A stretch of DNA of 64,000 bases from an uncultured Oscillospiraceae bacterium. GTDB taxonomy: Bacteria > Bacillota > Clostridia > Oscillospirales > Acutalibacteraceae. A program made the position numbers and the translations under genes. The stretch spans positions 1 through 64,000 of the forward strand of contig URPR01000003.1 in the NCBI GenBank assembly GCA_900549775.1, written 5' to 3'. The notes below the pieces were generated by a model, which worked only from the letters and a program-made list of their open reading frames with translations, did not search any database and had not been told where the DNA came from. Positions 1 through 8,476 of this stretch are shown here, piece after piece. The stretch's first letter is position 1. Every line of letters begins with the position of its first letter.

Positions 1-54
1 CTGCCCCTTTGGAGCCAACGCTTTTTGCTGACTTTTGTTTTCCTCAGCTTTTTT

Positions 55-83
55 ATTTTATCATTTCCTCTCCTTTTTGTCAA
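55..83 (-). promoter_or_regulatory. Leftward promoter for a gene outside the window
   Basis: On the minus strand TTGACA (78-83) and TAAAAT (55-60) are separated by exactly 17 bases, a near-consensus sigma-A promoter. Transcription would leave the window at base 1 after about 50 nt. The transcript start contains a small GCTGA/TCAGC hairpin, but no start codon with a ribosome site is visible, so the product cannot be named. The rest of 1-307 holds no open frame that I can support; it is the divergent control region of this promoter and the pgk promoter. Confidence 0.6.
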
Positions 84-238
84 GTGGGAAACTTAAAATC
101 CTCAGTTTCATTAAAATAAAAGCAACTATCGCATTGAACATTACTTTTTGCCACTTAATATTCTGTGCGACTTTGCAAAAACTAAACTTTACAGAAGTAT
201 TCGTTTATTAATAAATGACTATAAAACTATTTTCTCTA

Positions 239-267
239 TTGAAAAAAAATTAGTTATGTTATAAAAT
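239..267 (+). promoter_or_regulatory. Promoter of the pgk operon
   Basis: TTGAAA (239-244) is followed after 17 bases by TAAAAT (262-267); an overlapping TATAAA lies at 260-265. The start of pgk is 41 bases downstream, with GGGAGG (295-300) as ribosome site. The promoter probably serves pgk, tpiA, gpmI and luxS, which are closely spaced on the same strand. Confidence 0.55.
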
Positions 268-307
268 AAAAGCTAAATTCCATTTTTAGTATCTGGGAGG
301 AAAATTT

Positions 308-1498
308 ATGAACTACAACAAAAAAGACATTACCGATATTAACGTTGAGAATAAAAAAGTACTAGTTAGATGCGATTTCAACGTGCCTTTTGATGAAAAT
401 AAAAACATTACTGATACAAGCCGTATAGATAAGTCGCTAAAAACTATAAAATATTTGATATCTCACAAAGCAAAAGTTATTTTGTGTTCACATTTAGGGC
501 GTCCAAAGGGTGAATTTAACCTTAATTTTTCTTTATTGCCCGTTGCTAAGTATTTATCTCAAGCTTTAAATTTGAATGTAAAAATGGCTACAGACGTTGT
601 TGGTGAAAATGCTAAAAAATTGTCTGAGGCACTGAAACCGGGCGAGGTTATGCTACTTGAAAATGTAAGATTCCATCATGAGGAAGAGAAAAATGATCCA
701 GATTTTTCTAAGAAATTGGCATCATTAGCGGAAATTTACGTAAACGATGCCTTCGGGACTGCTCACAGAGCCCACGCGTCCACATGTGGGGTTACTGCAT
801 ACTTACCTAGTGTTTGTGGATTCCTTATACAAAAAGAGCTCGAAGTCATGGGCAATGCCTTGAATAATCCCCAAAAACCTTTTGTAGCAATTTTAGGCGG
901 ATCTAAAGTTTCAGATAAAATCGGAGTTATAAACAATCTCTTTGATAAAGTTGACGCTTTAATAATAGGCGGCGGCATGGCATATACTTTTATGAATGCA
1001 TTAGGGTATTCTATTGGCGAGTCCATATGCGAGCCCGACAAAGTAAACCTCGCCAAAGATATAATGGTGAAAGTCAAAGAAAAAGATGTTAAATTTTTAA
1101 TACCGGTTGACAACAAGGTGGGCCTTGAGTATAAGCCAGACACGGAATATAAAGTTGTAGATTCTGATAGTATTCCTGAAGGCTGGATGGGTCTAGATAT
1201 TGGTCCAAAAACCGAGGCACTTTTCGCTAATGCTTTACAAGGTGCTAAAACTGTTGTTTGGAATGGTCCTATGGGCGTTTCCGAATGGGAAAACTTTTCA
1301 AGCGGTACTTTGGCGGTAGCCAAAGCTGTAGCCGACAGCGGTGCCATTTCTATAATAGGCGGTGGAGACTCAGCTGCAGCTATTGAAAAACTTGGTTTGG
1401 CTGACAAGATGACTCATATATCTACTGGTGGTGGGGCATCACTTAAGTTCCTTGAAGGTAAAGAATTGCCAGGTATAGCTTGCCTTGAAGATAAATAA
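308..1498 (+). CDS. pgk: Phosphoglycerate kinase
   Basis: Catalyses 1,3-bisphosphoglycerate + ADP to 3-phosphoglycerate + ATP in cytosolic glycolysis. The 396-residue protein has the usual length. Visible landmarks are the substrate-binding RCDFNVP segment near residue 22, the SHLGRPKG segment near residue 60, GGSKVSDKIGV near 197 and the nucleotide-binding GGGDSAAAI near 352. The ATG has GGGAGG seven bases upstream. It is the first gene of a run with tpiA (14-base gap), gpmI and luxS, so lower glycolysis is co-expressed from the promoter at about 239-267. No gapA is seen; it is not required to be adjacent. Confidence 0.97.
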   Translation: MNYNKKDITDINVENKKVLVRCDFNVPFDENKNITDTSRIDKSLKTIKYLISHKAKVILCSHLGRPKGEFNLNFSLLPVAKYLSQALNLNVKMATDVVGENAKKLSEALKPGEVMLLENVRFHHEEEKNDPDFSKKLASLAEIYVNDAFGTAHRAHASTCGVTAYLPSVCGFLIQKELEVMGNALNNPQKPFVAILGGSKVSDKIGVINNLFDKVDALIIGGGMAYTFMNALGYSIGESICEPDKVNLAKDIMVKVKEKDVKFLIPVDNKVGLEYKPDTEYKVVDSDSIPEGWMGLDIGPKTEALFANALQGAKTVVWNGPMGVSEWENFSSGTLAVAKAVADSGAISIIGGGDSAAAIEKLGLADKMTHISTGGGASLKFLEGKELPGIACLEDK

Positions 1499-1512
1499 AA
1501 GGAGTTTTTCTT

Positions 1513-2280
1513 ATGAATAAAAATTTAAGAAAACCGGTAATAGCCGGTAACTGGAAAATGAATAAAACTCCAGATGAAGCTAAAAAAATAATAGCTGAGC
1601 TTACTCCTTTAGTTCAGGAAGCAAAGTGCGATGTTGTGCTGTGCGTTCCGTTCACAGATATACATTGTGCGTTAAAAGCAACTAAAGGTACAAACGTAAG
1701 TATAGGCGCTCAAAATTGCCATTTTGAAGAAAGTGGCGCATTTACAGGTGAAGTTTCTGTTAAAATGTTATCTTCCATTGGTGTGAAATACGTAATAATT
1801 GGGCATAGCGAAAGGAGAGCTTATTTCGCTGAAACGGATGCCACTGTAAATAAAAAATTAAAAGCTGCCTTACATGAAGGGCTAAAGGTTATATTGTGCG
1901 TTGGCGAAACACTTGAGCAGAGACAGCACGGCATAACCAACGAAGTTATATCCATTCAAATAACTTTAGCTTTAAACGGCATAAAAAAGGAACACTTGCA
2001 AAATATCATAATAGCTTACGAACCTGTGTGGGCCATAGGGACAGGAAAAACTGCTTCATCTGAAGAAGCAGAAGAAGTCTGTAATTTCATTCGGAATCTA
2101 GTTAAGAATATTTACAATGACGCTGATATCGCAAGTAAAAGCACAATTTTATACGGCGGATCTATGAATGCTAAAAATGCCAAAGAACTATTGCTTAAAG
2201 ATGATATCGACGGTGGACTGATTGGTGGCGCTTCTTTAAAGGCTGCCGATTTTTCAGAAATCGTAAATGCTACAAATTAA
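1513..2280 (+). CDS. tpiA: Triosephosphate isomerase
   Basis: Interconverts dihydroxyacetone phosphate and glyceraldehyde 3-phosphate. All catalytic landmarks are present in 255 residues: NWKMNK with the substrate Lys near residue 16, GHSERR with the catalytic His near 97, AYEPVWAIGTGKTA with the catalytic Glu near 169, and the phosphate loop GGLIGGASL near 235. The ATG is preceded by AAAGGAG. It sits 14 bases after pgk, and a terminator-like hairpin (2289-2326) separates it from gpmI, so part of the transcripts may end here. Confidence 0.97.
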   Translation: MNKNLRKPVIAGNWKMNKTPDEAKKIIAELTPLVQEAKCDVVLCVPFTDIHCALKATKGTNVSIGAQNCHFEESGAFTGEVSVKMLSSIGVKYVIIGHSERRAYFAETDATVNKKLKAALHEGLKVILCVGETLEQRQHGITNEVISIQITLALNGIKKEHLQNIIIAYEPVWAIGTGKTASSEEAEEVCNFIRNLVKNIYNDADIASKSTILYGGSMNAKNAKELLLKDDIDGGLIGGASLKAADFSEIVNATN

Positions 2281-2288
2281 AAAAGTCA

Positions 2289-2326
2289 AAAATTCTCTAT
2301 ATCTTCTTATGGAGAATTTTATTTTT
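2289..2326 (+). terminator. Intrinsic terminator/attenuator between tpiA and gpmI
   Basis: A 12-bp stem (2289-2300 with 2309-2320, one T-G pair), an 8-base loop and then A plus TTTTT. It lies inside an apparent operon only 12 bases upstream of the gpmI ribosome site, so it probably lowers rather than abolishes gpmI-luxS expression. Confidence 0.65.
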
Positions 2327-2343
2327 AGAAAGGAAGTATGTAC

Positions 2344-3852
2344 ATGAAACCTATTGTTTTATTGATTATGGATGGGTTTGGACTGGGTGAGGATAAAAAT
2401 AATGCCATTAAAGCTGCAAGAACACCGAATTTGGATAAAATTTTTAAGGATAATCCTACAACAGAGCTATCAGCTTCTGGGTTAAGTGTTGGGTTGCCGG
2501 AAGGACAAATGGGAAACAGCGAAGTGGGACATACAAACATAGGCGCCGGTAGAGTCGTTTACCAAGAATTAACCAGAATAGACAAATCTATTCGCGATGG
2601 GGACTTCTATGAAAATGAAGTTTTAAAAAAAGCTATGGATCATGCGATAACAAACAACTCGGCTTTACATCTTATGGGACTTTTGTCTGACGGCGGTGTG
2701 CATAGCCATATAGAGCACCTGTATGCATTATTAAAGCTTGCTTCCGAAAAAAATGTTCAAAGAGTTTATGTTCATGCGTTCCTAGATGGTAGAGATACTT
2801 CCCCTACTTCTGGCAAAAACTTTTTAGCGCAATGCCAAGAAGTTATAAAAGAAGTTGGTATAGGGTCTATCGCAACCATTTGCGGAAGATACTTTGCTAT
2901 GGACAGAGATAATCGCTGGGAACGAGTAAAAAAAGCCTATGATCTTTTAACTTGCGGAAATGGGGAACATTTTGCTGATTTTTCATGTGCACTTGAACAT
3001 TATTATGAAAAGGGCGTTACTGATGAATTTATGCAACCGATTGTCATTGATAAAAGCGGAACGGTCAAAAGCGGTGACTCCGTTATATTTTTCAATTTCA
3101 GGCCAGATAGAGCACGTGAGTTAACCAGAGCTTTTACCGATAAAAGTTTTGATAAATTTAACACAATGCCAAATTTAAACGTCCATTTCGTATGCTTCAC
3201 ACAATATGACAAAACTTTTGAGAATGTTAATATTGCCTTTTTGCCACAACCTATAAAAGATACTTTCGCTGAAGTAATATCGAAAAATGGTCTTTCACAG
3301 CTTAAAATTGCAGAAACAGAAAAATATGCGCATGTTACTTTCTTTTTCAATGCAGGTGTGGAAAAGCCATATCCATTAGAGGACCGGGTTCTTGTACCAT
3401 CCCCAAAAGTAGCTACTTACGACTTAAAACCTGAGATGAGTGCGTATGAAGTCACTGAAAAGGCCATTGATTGTATAAGAAAAAATACTTACAATGTGGT
3501 AATTTTAAACTTCGCAAACTGTGACATGGTTGGCCATACTGGCAACTTCAAAGCCACTGTTGAAGCCGTCGAAGTAGTAGATGAATGTGTCGGCAAAATT
3601 ATTTGTGAAGTTAAAAAAACAGGTGGTGTTTCCATCATCACAGCTGACCATGGGAACGCTGATAAAATGCTCGATGATAACGGAAATATATTCACATCTC
3701 ACACGACAAACAAAGTACCGTTTTGCATAGTTGGATACGACTGTAAGCTTAGAAATGATGGAAGTTTATCAAATATTGCTCCAACCATTCTAGAGATTTT
3801 AAAAATCGAAAAGCCAGAAAGCATGTCTGCAGATAGCTTGATATTAAAGTAA
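2344..3852 (+). CDS. gpmI: 2,3-bisphosphoglycerate-independent phosphoglycerate mutase
   Basis: Converts 3-phosphoglycerate to 2-phosphoglycerate by a Mn-dependent phosphoserine mechanism. Alkaline-phosphatase-superfamily metal motifs are visible: MDGFG near residue 10, GNSEVGHTN near 57 with the phosphorylated Ser, VGHTGNF in the C-terminal half and TADHGNADK near 433. The length (502 residues) is normal. There is an ATG at 2338 and another at 2344; AGGAAG ends only one base before the first, but seven bases before the second, so 2344 is preferred. Third gene of the glycolytic run. Confidence 0.96.
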   Translation: MKPIVLLIMDGFGLGEDKNNAIKAARTPNLDKIFKDNPTTELSASGLSVGLPEGQMGNSEVGHTNIGAGRVVYQELTRIDKSIRDGDFYENEVLKKAMDHAITNNSALHLMGLLSDGGVHSHIEHLYALLKLASEKNVQRVYVHAFLDGRDTSPTSGKNFLAQCQEVIKEVGIGSIATICGRYFAMDRDNRWERVKKAYDLLTCGNGEHFADFSCALEHYYEKGVTDEFMQPIVIDKSGTVKSGDSVIFFNFRPDRARELTRAFTDKSFDKFNTMPNLNVHFVCFTQYDKTFENVNIAFLPQPIKDTFAEVISKNGLSQLKIAETEKYAHVTFFFNAGVEKPYPLEDRVLVPSPKVATYDLKPEMSAYEVTEKAIDCIRKNTYNVVILNFANCDMVGHTGNFKATVEAVEVVDECVGKIICEVKKTGGVSIITADHGNADKMLDDNGNIFTSHTTNKVPFCIVGYDCKLRNDGSLSNIAPTILEILKIEKPESMSADSLILK

Positions 3853-3865
3853 AGAGGTAATTCTT

Positions 3866-4318
3866 ATGAAGAAAATAAAAAGTTTTGAAATAGATCACAC
3901 GAAACTTGAGAAAGGGTTGTACATTTCCAGGGTAGATGACAACATCATAACTTACGATTTGCGTATGGTTAAGCCAAATACCCCACCATTTTTAGAAAAT
4001 GATGGGATACATACTTTTGAACATTTATTGGCAACATTTTTGAGAAACAGCGAATATAGCGAAAATGTCGTTTACGTTGGTCCTATGGGCTGTCGGACAG
4101 GCTTTTACTTACTTTTTAAAGATCTTGCTCCTAAAATCGCAATTAAATTAATACAGGATGCATTAAACTTTATAGCAAACTATGAAGGTGAAATTCCCGG
4201 TAACAGTGCTATTGAATGTGGAAATTACCTCGATCATAATTTAGAAAAGGCTAACGCATATGCGCAAGAAATGTATGTAATTTTAAAAAACTGGAAATGT
4301 GAAAATTTGCAATATTGA
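3866..4318 (+). CDS. luxS: S-ribosylhomocysteine lyase LuxS
   Basis: Cleaves S-ribosylhomocysteine to homocysteine and the AI-2 precursor DPD, recycling the activated-methyl by-product. The metal site is visible: HTFEHLLAT near residue 49 supplies two His, and ECGNYLDHN near 116 supplies the metal Cys. MGCRTGFY contains the catalytic Cys. Length is 150 residues, typical of the family. RBS AGAGG precedes the ATG, 13 bases after gpmI. The coupling to glycolytic genes is a local arrangement, not a known functional link. It ends 4 bases before the convergent peptidase gene, so the two transcripts must overlap. Confidence 0.96.
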   Translation: MKKIKSFEIDHTKLEKGLYISRVDDNIITYDLRMVKPNTPPFLENDGIHTFEHLLATFLRNSEYSENVVYVGPMGCRTGFYLLFKDLAPKIAIKLIQDALNFIANYEGEIPGNSAIECGNYLDHNLEKANAYAQEMYVILKNWKCENLQY

Positions 4319-4322
4319 AATT

Positions 4323-5513
4323 TTACTTTTTAGTTATCGCCTTTATTGCACACATTATTCCTTCACGTCCCTGGTCGACAAAACCTTTACTTCCGCTGTA
4401 AGAAAAGCTTTTTCCTTTTTCTGCGGGTACTTTTAACCCTTTGTCGTTTGACTTAGAAAAGCCAAGCGAAGCTTTTTTTCCATTGCACGGGCTTATTTCT
4501 ACTACAATAGCTCCTTTTCCAGCAACATGCAATTTATTGTTAAGTTCAGCTGTAAAATATCCATTAAATGGTACTTTGCCCGATTTTAAATGTGTCCAGG
4601 AACTTTTTGAACTATTTAAAGTTCCATCTTCCAAAACTGGCACATAGTAAATATTGTAATCTGCCCCTACAGAGTCACTGTACATCATCACTGAGTCCAG
4701 AGTTTCACCAGACTTAAAGTCAAATGCATTCGCATAAGTTATGCTGCGTGTATTCTCAAACGAGCCAACTATGCCGAATGTGTCATGCTGATATATCGTT
4801 TCGTTTTTATCAAATTTTCTTACGTCTGTAAACGCTCTGCAGCTGAAAAGCTTAGTGTTGTAAGGCAATTTTGAATATCCTGAATCTGCAGAACTATCCT
4901 TTACAATCCATTGCTCGTGCTTATTATCCCACCCTATAATACAAACCCCGTGTGAACTGTTTTTTGATACATCGTAGCCTACCGTTACACCTCCAAACTT
5001 TGACACTGCTTCTTTTATGCTTTCTACATTTGAATCAACTGTTTTTAACCCTCTAACAGAAAACAAGGGAGTAGCTTTACTATTTTGATCATAAAACGCG
5101 TCATTTACATTGTAAGGCGCTTCTGTTTCTGAAACTGGGCCAGCTCCACTTGTAAAATATGCATCTGAAACTTGCCTAGATGCCCCATTTTTTATTGATA
5201 CGTTCCAACCCACACCGTTGCTACGGTGTGCCCAATTTAAGAGAGCTTTTTCGGACAAACTACCAGTATACATATTATGTTTTACCAGGTAGGCTTCAAG
5301 TGCGGCTATAGCTGAAAATGCCCAACACGGCCCATTTATAAGTTGTCTTTTAGGTTTCAGTCCGTTTCTTACTTCTATTGATTGTTCACTGTCGCACATA
5401 CCGAAAACTTTTTGTACTTCATTGTTGCAATGGTTAAATACAGCAAACGTAGAGCTTAAAGCGGCTGAAACTATTAGTGAAGTTATTATAGTCACAATTT
5501 TCTTTGTTTTCAT
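4323..5513 (-). CDS. Secreted C1A (papain-like) cysteine peptidase with altered Asn site
   Basis: A 396-residue secreted papain-fold protein. Residues 1-24 form a signal peptide (MKTKK then a hydrophobic stretch). The oxyanion Gln57 and nucleophile Cys63 lie in QLINGPCWAF with the correct 6-residue spacing, and His188 in SSHGVCIIGWD. The usual Asn of WIVKNSWG is Asp206 in WIVKDSSAD, and the Trp is lost. The C-terminal third resembles the lectin-like domain attached to clostridial C1A peptidases. I chose the ATG at 5513 because AAGGA lies 9 bases upstream and the signal peptide begins there; longer starts add an implausible tail. Divergent from the export genes at 5722. Activity is uncertain because of the Asn-to-Asp change. 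Confidence 0.8.
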   Translation of the reverse strand: MKTKKIVTIITSLIVSAALSSTFAVFNHCNNEVQKVFGMCDSEQSIEVRNGLKPKRQLINGPCWAFSAIAALEAYLVKHNMYTGSLSEKALLNWAHRSNGVGWNVSIKNGASRQVSDAYFTSGAGPVSETEAPYNVNDAFYDQNSKATPLFSVRGLKTVDSNVESIKEAVSKFGGVTVGYDVSKNSSHGVCIIGWDNKHEQWIVKDSSADSGYSKLPYNTKLFSCRAFTDVRKFDKNETIYQHDTFGIVGSFENTRSITYANAFDFKSGETLDSVMMYSDSVGADYNIYYVPVLEDGTLNSSKSSWTHLKSGKVPFNGYFTAELNNKLHVAGKGAIVVEISPCNGKKASLGFSKSNDKGLKVPAEKGKSFSYSGSKGFVDQGREGIMCAIKAITKK

Positions 5514-5650
5514 AATCATCATTCCTTTTCCTTGAGCTATGATTAATTTTAACAAAATAATGTTTCTAAATTGTGAATATATTTTTAAAGTTATATTAAC
5601 TTTCAACTTTATTTTCGATTCCAAAGCATTTTGACATTTTTCATCAAATA

Positions 5651-5679
5651 TTGACTCAAAAGCATTTTGTATGTAAAAT
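5651..5679 (+). promoter_or_regulatory. Promoter of the plus-strand NHLM export operon
   Basis: TTGACT (5651-5656), 17-base spacer, TAAAAT (5674-5679). The 11-base direct repeat AAAGCATTTTG occurs at 5623-5633 and again at 5659-5669, inside the spacer, 36 bases apart; it could be a paired operator. Gene start at 5722 follows with AGAGGG as ribosome site. Confidence 0.6.
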
Positions 5680-5721
5680 CAGTATAGTTAAAATTGATTC
5701 TTATATTTTAAGAGGGCAAAA

Positions 5722-6282
5722 ATGGAAAATAATTTATTTCGAGAAAATAGTCTCAAGAAAATATCCTCCCCAGATGAATTAAATGATTATATAAAAATTT
5801 CCAATCCAAACATATGGCTTACAATCTCCGCTCTGTTTATAATACTAATTTCTTTTTTCGTTTGGTCAATGCACGGCAGTATCATATCTAAAGTTGATGC
5901 TGTCGGCTTTTATAATAACAGAGCTAAACAAGATAGCATAGAATGTTACTTATCACCTGATAAAATTGACAAAATAAAAACCGGCCTTGAAACCAGAATT
6001 TACGTCGAAAGTACCAAATCTAACGTTTTTATTTTAGGTAAAGTCAAAAACATAGACTACATTTCATTTGACAAAAACGTCAATAACCATGTTGATAATA
6101 ACTTTGGAAATAATGTAGCTTTAGTGCACATTGAAATGTGTAAAAGCACAGATGGAAAATACGTTTGTAATAACGACATATATTTTAATGAAAATCCTCT
6201 AACTTCAAACGTTCCTTATCGCGTTGAAATTGTAGTAGAATCAACTCATCCTATAAGTTTTTTGTTTGACAAAGGAGCATAA
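5722..6282 (+). CDS. NHLM-type secretion (HlyD-like) protein, shortened
   Basis: A 186-residue membrane-fusion-like protein. The N-terminus (LFRENSLKKISSPDEL, then a single membrane segment at about residues 33-50) matches the start of the full-length homologue at 20994-21887, and the C-terminal beta domain ending in ESTHPISFLF matches its end. The central part is missing: the homologue has 297 residues with two lipoyl-like halves (near VEKGDVLAVIP), which are absent here. It begins an operon with the two ABC exporters at 6285 and 8477 (2-base gap). The family is known as the HlyD subunit of nitrile-hydratase-leader-microcin export; whether the shortened form still bridges to an exporter is unknown. 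Confidence 0.75.
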   Translation: MENNLFRENSLKKISSPDELNDYIKISNPNIWLTISALFIILISFFVWSMHGSIISKVDAVGFYNNRAKQDSIECYLSPDKIDKIKTGLETRIYVESTKSNVFILGKVKNIDYISFDKNVNNHVDNNFGNNVALVHIEMCKSTDGKYVCNNDIYFNENPLTSNVPYRVEIVVESTHPISFLFDKGA

Positions 6283-6284
6283 CG

Positions 6285-8462
6285 ATGTACAAAAGTTTTC
6301 ACAAAGTGCCAGTAGTCATGCAAATGGAAGCTCTAGAATGTGGTGCTGCCTGTCTAGCAATGGTTTTAGGGTATTATGGCAAATGGATTCCGATTGAACA
6401 AATAAGAAAAGATTGTGCAGTTTCTAGAGATGGCAGCAATCTTTATGACATGGCTAGAGCAGCTGAATCCTACGGACTTGTTGCAGAAGCTTATAGTTGC
6501 GACATAGAAGATTTTAAAAAAATAAAACTCCCGGCTATCATACATTGGAAGTTTAATCATTTTGTCGTGTTGTGCAAAATAAAAAAGAATAAAGTTTATT
6601 TAAATGATCCTGCAAAAGGTAAAATCTGCATATCTATGCAAGACTTTGACGCTAATTTCACAGGCATTGTTTTAAGCTTAAAAAAAGGGAAAAATTTTTG
6701 CGTTTCCGGTAAACGAAAAAGCGTTTTCAATTTTATAAAACAGCGGCTTAAACACACAGGTCAACCACTGTTATTTGTATTTTTAACATCGCTTCTCCTA
6801 ACTCTGTCTAACATAATAAGTCCAGGTTTATCTAGAGTATTCATAGACAGAATATTAATTAAACCTGGACACTCAGAAGCACAAAATCCAACCTGGCTTT
6901 ATCCTATTATACTCACTATGTCCGCTTTAATCGCCTTTCAGTTGATAGTAAAAAGTATTAAAGAAATTTATATGTTAAAAATCAGAGGTAAAATAGCTAT
7001 AGTTTCAAATTCCATATTTATGTGGCATACTTTGAGGCTTCCTATTGATTTTTTCCTTCAAAGAGACATCGGAGACATAGCCGAAAGGCAAGCATCAAAC
7101 GAAAATATCACCGAAAGTTTAATACAAACTGTAGCTCCTGTGCTGTTAGATTTAGCTACTTTAATTTTTTATTTAATTATCATAATAAAAATCAGCATAC
7201 CTCTAACTTTAATCGGTCTTACTTCATCTTTATTAAATATTATTATCGCAAGATATATATCTAAAAAAAGAATAAACATATCGCGATGCATGATGAGAGA
7301 TATGGGAAAACTTGCTTCTATTACTATTTCCGGCATAAATATGATAGAAACAATAAAATCAAGCGGTGCTGAAAATGGCTTTTTTGAACGTTGGTCTGGG
7401 TTACAAGTGTCTGTAAATAATTCTAAAATTAGTGCACAAAAAATTAATAGTTATATAGGGAGCATACCTGAAATTCTACGTGGCATTTCAGACGCAATAG
7501 TGTTATCGACAGGCATATTACTTATTATGACGCAAAGTAGCCATTTTTCTTTAGGCATATTGATGCAGTTTCAAGTTTTACTTTCTCGCGTCATTCAACC
7601 TATAGATAAGTTGAGGCAAACCGGACAGCAAATACAAGAAACTAGAACTCTCATGGAAAGAATAGATGATGTTTTAAACTATAAGCCGGATGTAGATTAC
7701 GATAAAAGTGCTCATATCATGTCCGATCAAAACTGTCAAAAACTCACAGGTAAAATTGAATTAAAAAACGTTTCATTTGGCTACAAAATGTTAGATGAAC
7801 CTCTTATTAAAAATTTTAACTTATCTATAAATCCCGGTAACAAAATAGCAATAGTAGGTTCTTCTGGGTGTGGAAAATCAACTATTGCTCGGCTGATTTC
7901 CGGCCTTTATAAACAATGGTCAGGTGAAATATTATTTGATGGAAAACCAATTGATCAAATTCCTAGAGAAGTATTCACATCATCTTTATCCACCGTCGAC
8001 CAAAGTATAGTTCTGTTTGAAGGCAGTATATCAGAAAATATAAGAATGTGGGATGACTCTATTACAGATGAAGAAATGATAAATGCTGCAAAATGTTCTC
8101 GGATACATGATGACATCAGCAAGCTTGAACATGAATATAATCAGCAAGTAAATGAAAATGGTAAAAACTTTTCCGGTGGACAAAGGCAAAGAATAGAAAT
8201 AGCAAGAGCTCTCTCTTCAAATCCATCAATAATAATTTTAGACGAAGCTACCTCTTCCCTCGATGCTCAGACAGAATTTCAAATTACACGATCTATAGCG
8301 CAAAAAAATATAACCTGTATAATAATAGCCCACAGACTTTCCACTATTAGAAATTGCGATGAAATAATAGTGCTTGATAACGGTAAAATTGTCGAAAGGG
8401 GAACTCACTCAGAGCTTTTTGCTAGAAGTGGAAAATATAAAAAACTAATATCTATGGAATAA
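6285..8462 (+). CDS. NHLM peptide exporter: C39 peptidase / permease / ATPase
   Basis: A 725-residue export ABC protein of the NHLM type, expected to remove double-glycine leaders and move the core peptide across the membrane. An N-terminal C39 domain (about 1-140) has Gln13, Cys19 in ALECGAA, His92 in FNHFVVL and Asp108 in LNDPAKG, so the peptidase looks intact. A six-helix permease (about 160-440) follows, then the ATPase with Walker A GSSGCGKST near 525, signature FSGGQRQR near 629 and Walker B IIILDEATSS near 648. GGAG ribosome site 8 bases upstream. No precursor gene lies in this plus-strand operon; the nearest precursors are in the convergent operon at 11.8-16.6 kb. Confidence 0.9.
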   Translation: MYKSFHKVPVVMQMEALECGAACLAMVLGYYGKWIPIEQIRKDCAVSRDGSNLYDMARAAESYGLVAEAYSCDIEDFKKIKLPAIIHWKFNHFVVLCKIKKNKVYLNDPAKGKICISMQDFDANFTGIVLSLKKGKNFCVSGKRKSVFNFIKQRLKHTGQPLLFVFLTSLLLTLSNIISPGLSRVFIDRILIKPGHSEAQNPTWLYPIILTMSALIAFQLIVKSIKEIYMLKIRGKIAIVSNSIFMWHTLRLPIDFFLQRDIGDIAERQASNENITESLIQTVAPVLLDLATLIFYLIIIIKISIPLTLIGLTSSLLNIIIARYISKKRINISRCMMRDMGKLASITISGINMIETIKSSGAENGFFERWSGLQVSVNNSKISAQKINSYIGSIPEILRGISDAIVLSTGILLIMTQSSHFSLGILMQFQVLLSRVIQPIDKLRQTGQQIQETRTLMERIDDVLNYKPDVDYDKSAHIMSDQNCQKLTGKIELKNVSFGYKMLDEPLIKNFNLSINPGNKIAIVGSSGCGKSTIARLISGLYKQWSGEILFDGKPIDQIPREVFTSSLSTVDQSIVLFEGSISENIRMWDDSITDEEMINAAKCSRIHDDISKLEHEYNQQVNENGKNFSGGQRQRIEIARALSSNPSIIILDEATSSLDAQTEFQITRSIAQKNITCIIIAHRLSTIRNCDEIIVLDNGKIVERGTHSELFARSGKYKKLISME

Positions 8463-8476
8463 ATTTAGGTGCGAGT

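Noticed and set aside
1..307. Small gene upstream of pgk
   Set aside because: No open frame with a ribosome site is found; the region is explained by divergent promoters.
763..1407. Long open frame on the minus strand within pgk
   Set aside because: It is fully overlapped by the highly conserved pgk frame and shows no ribosome site or recognizable protein features.
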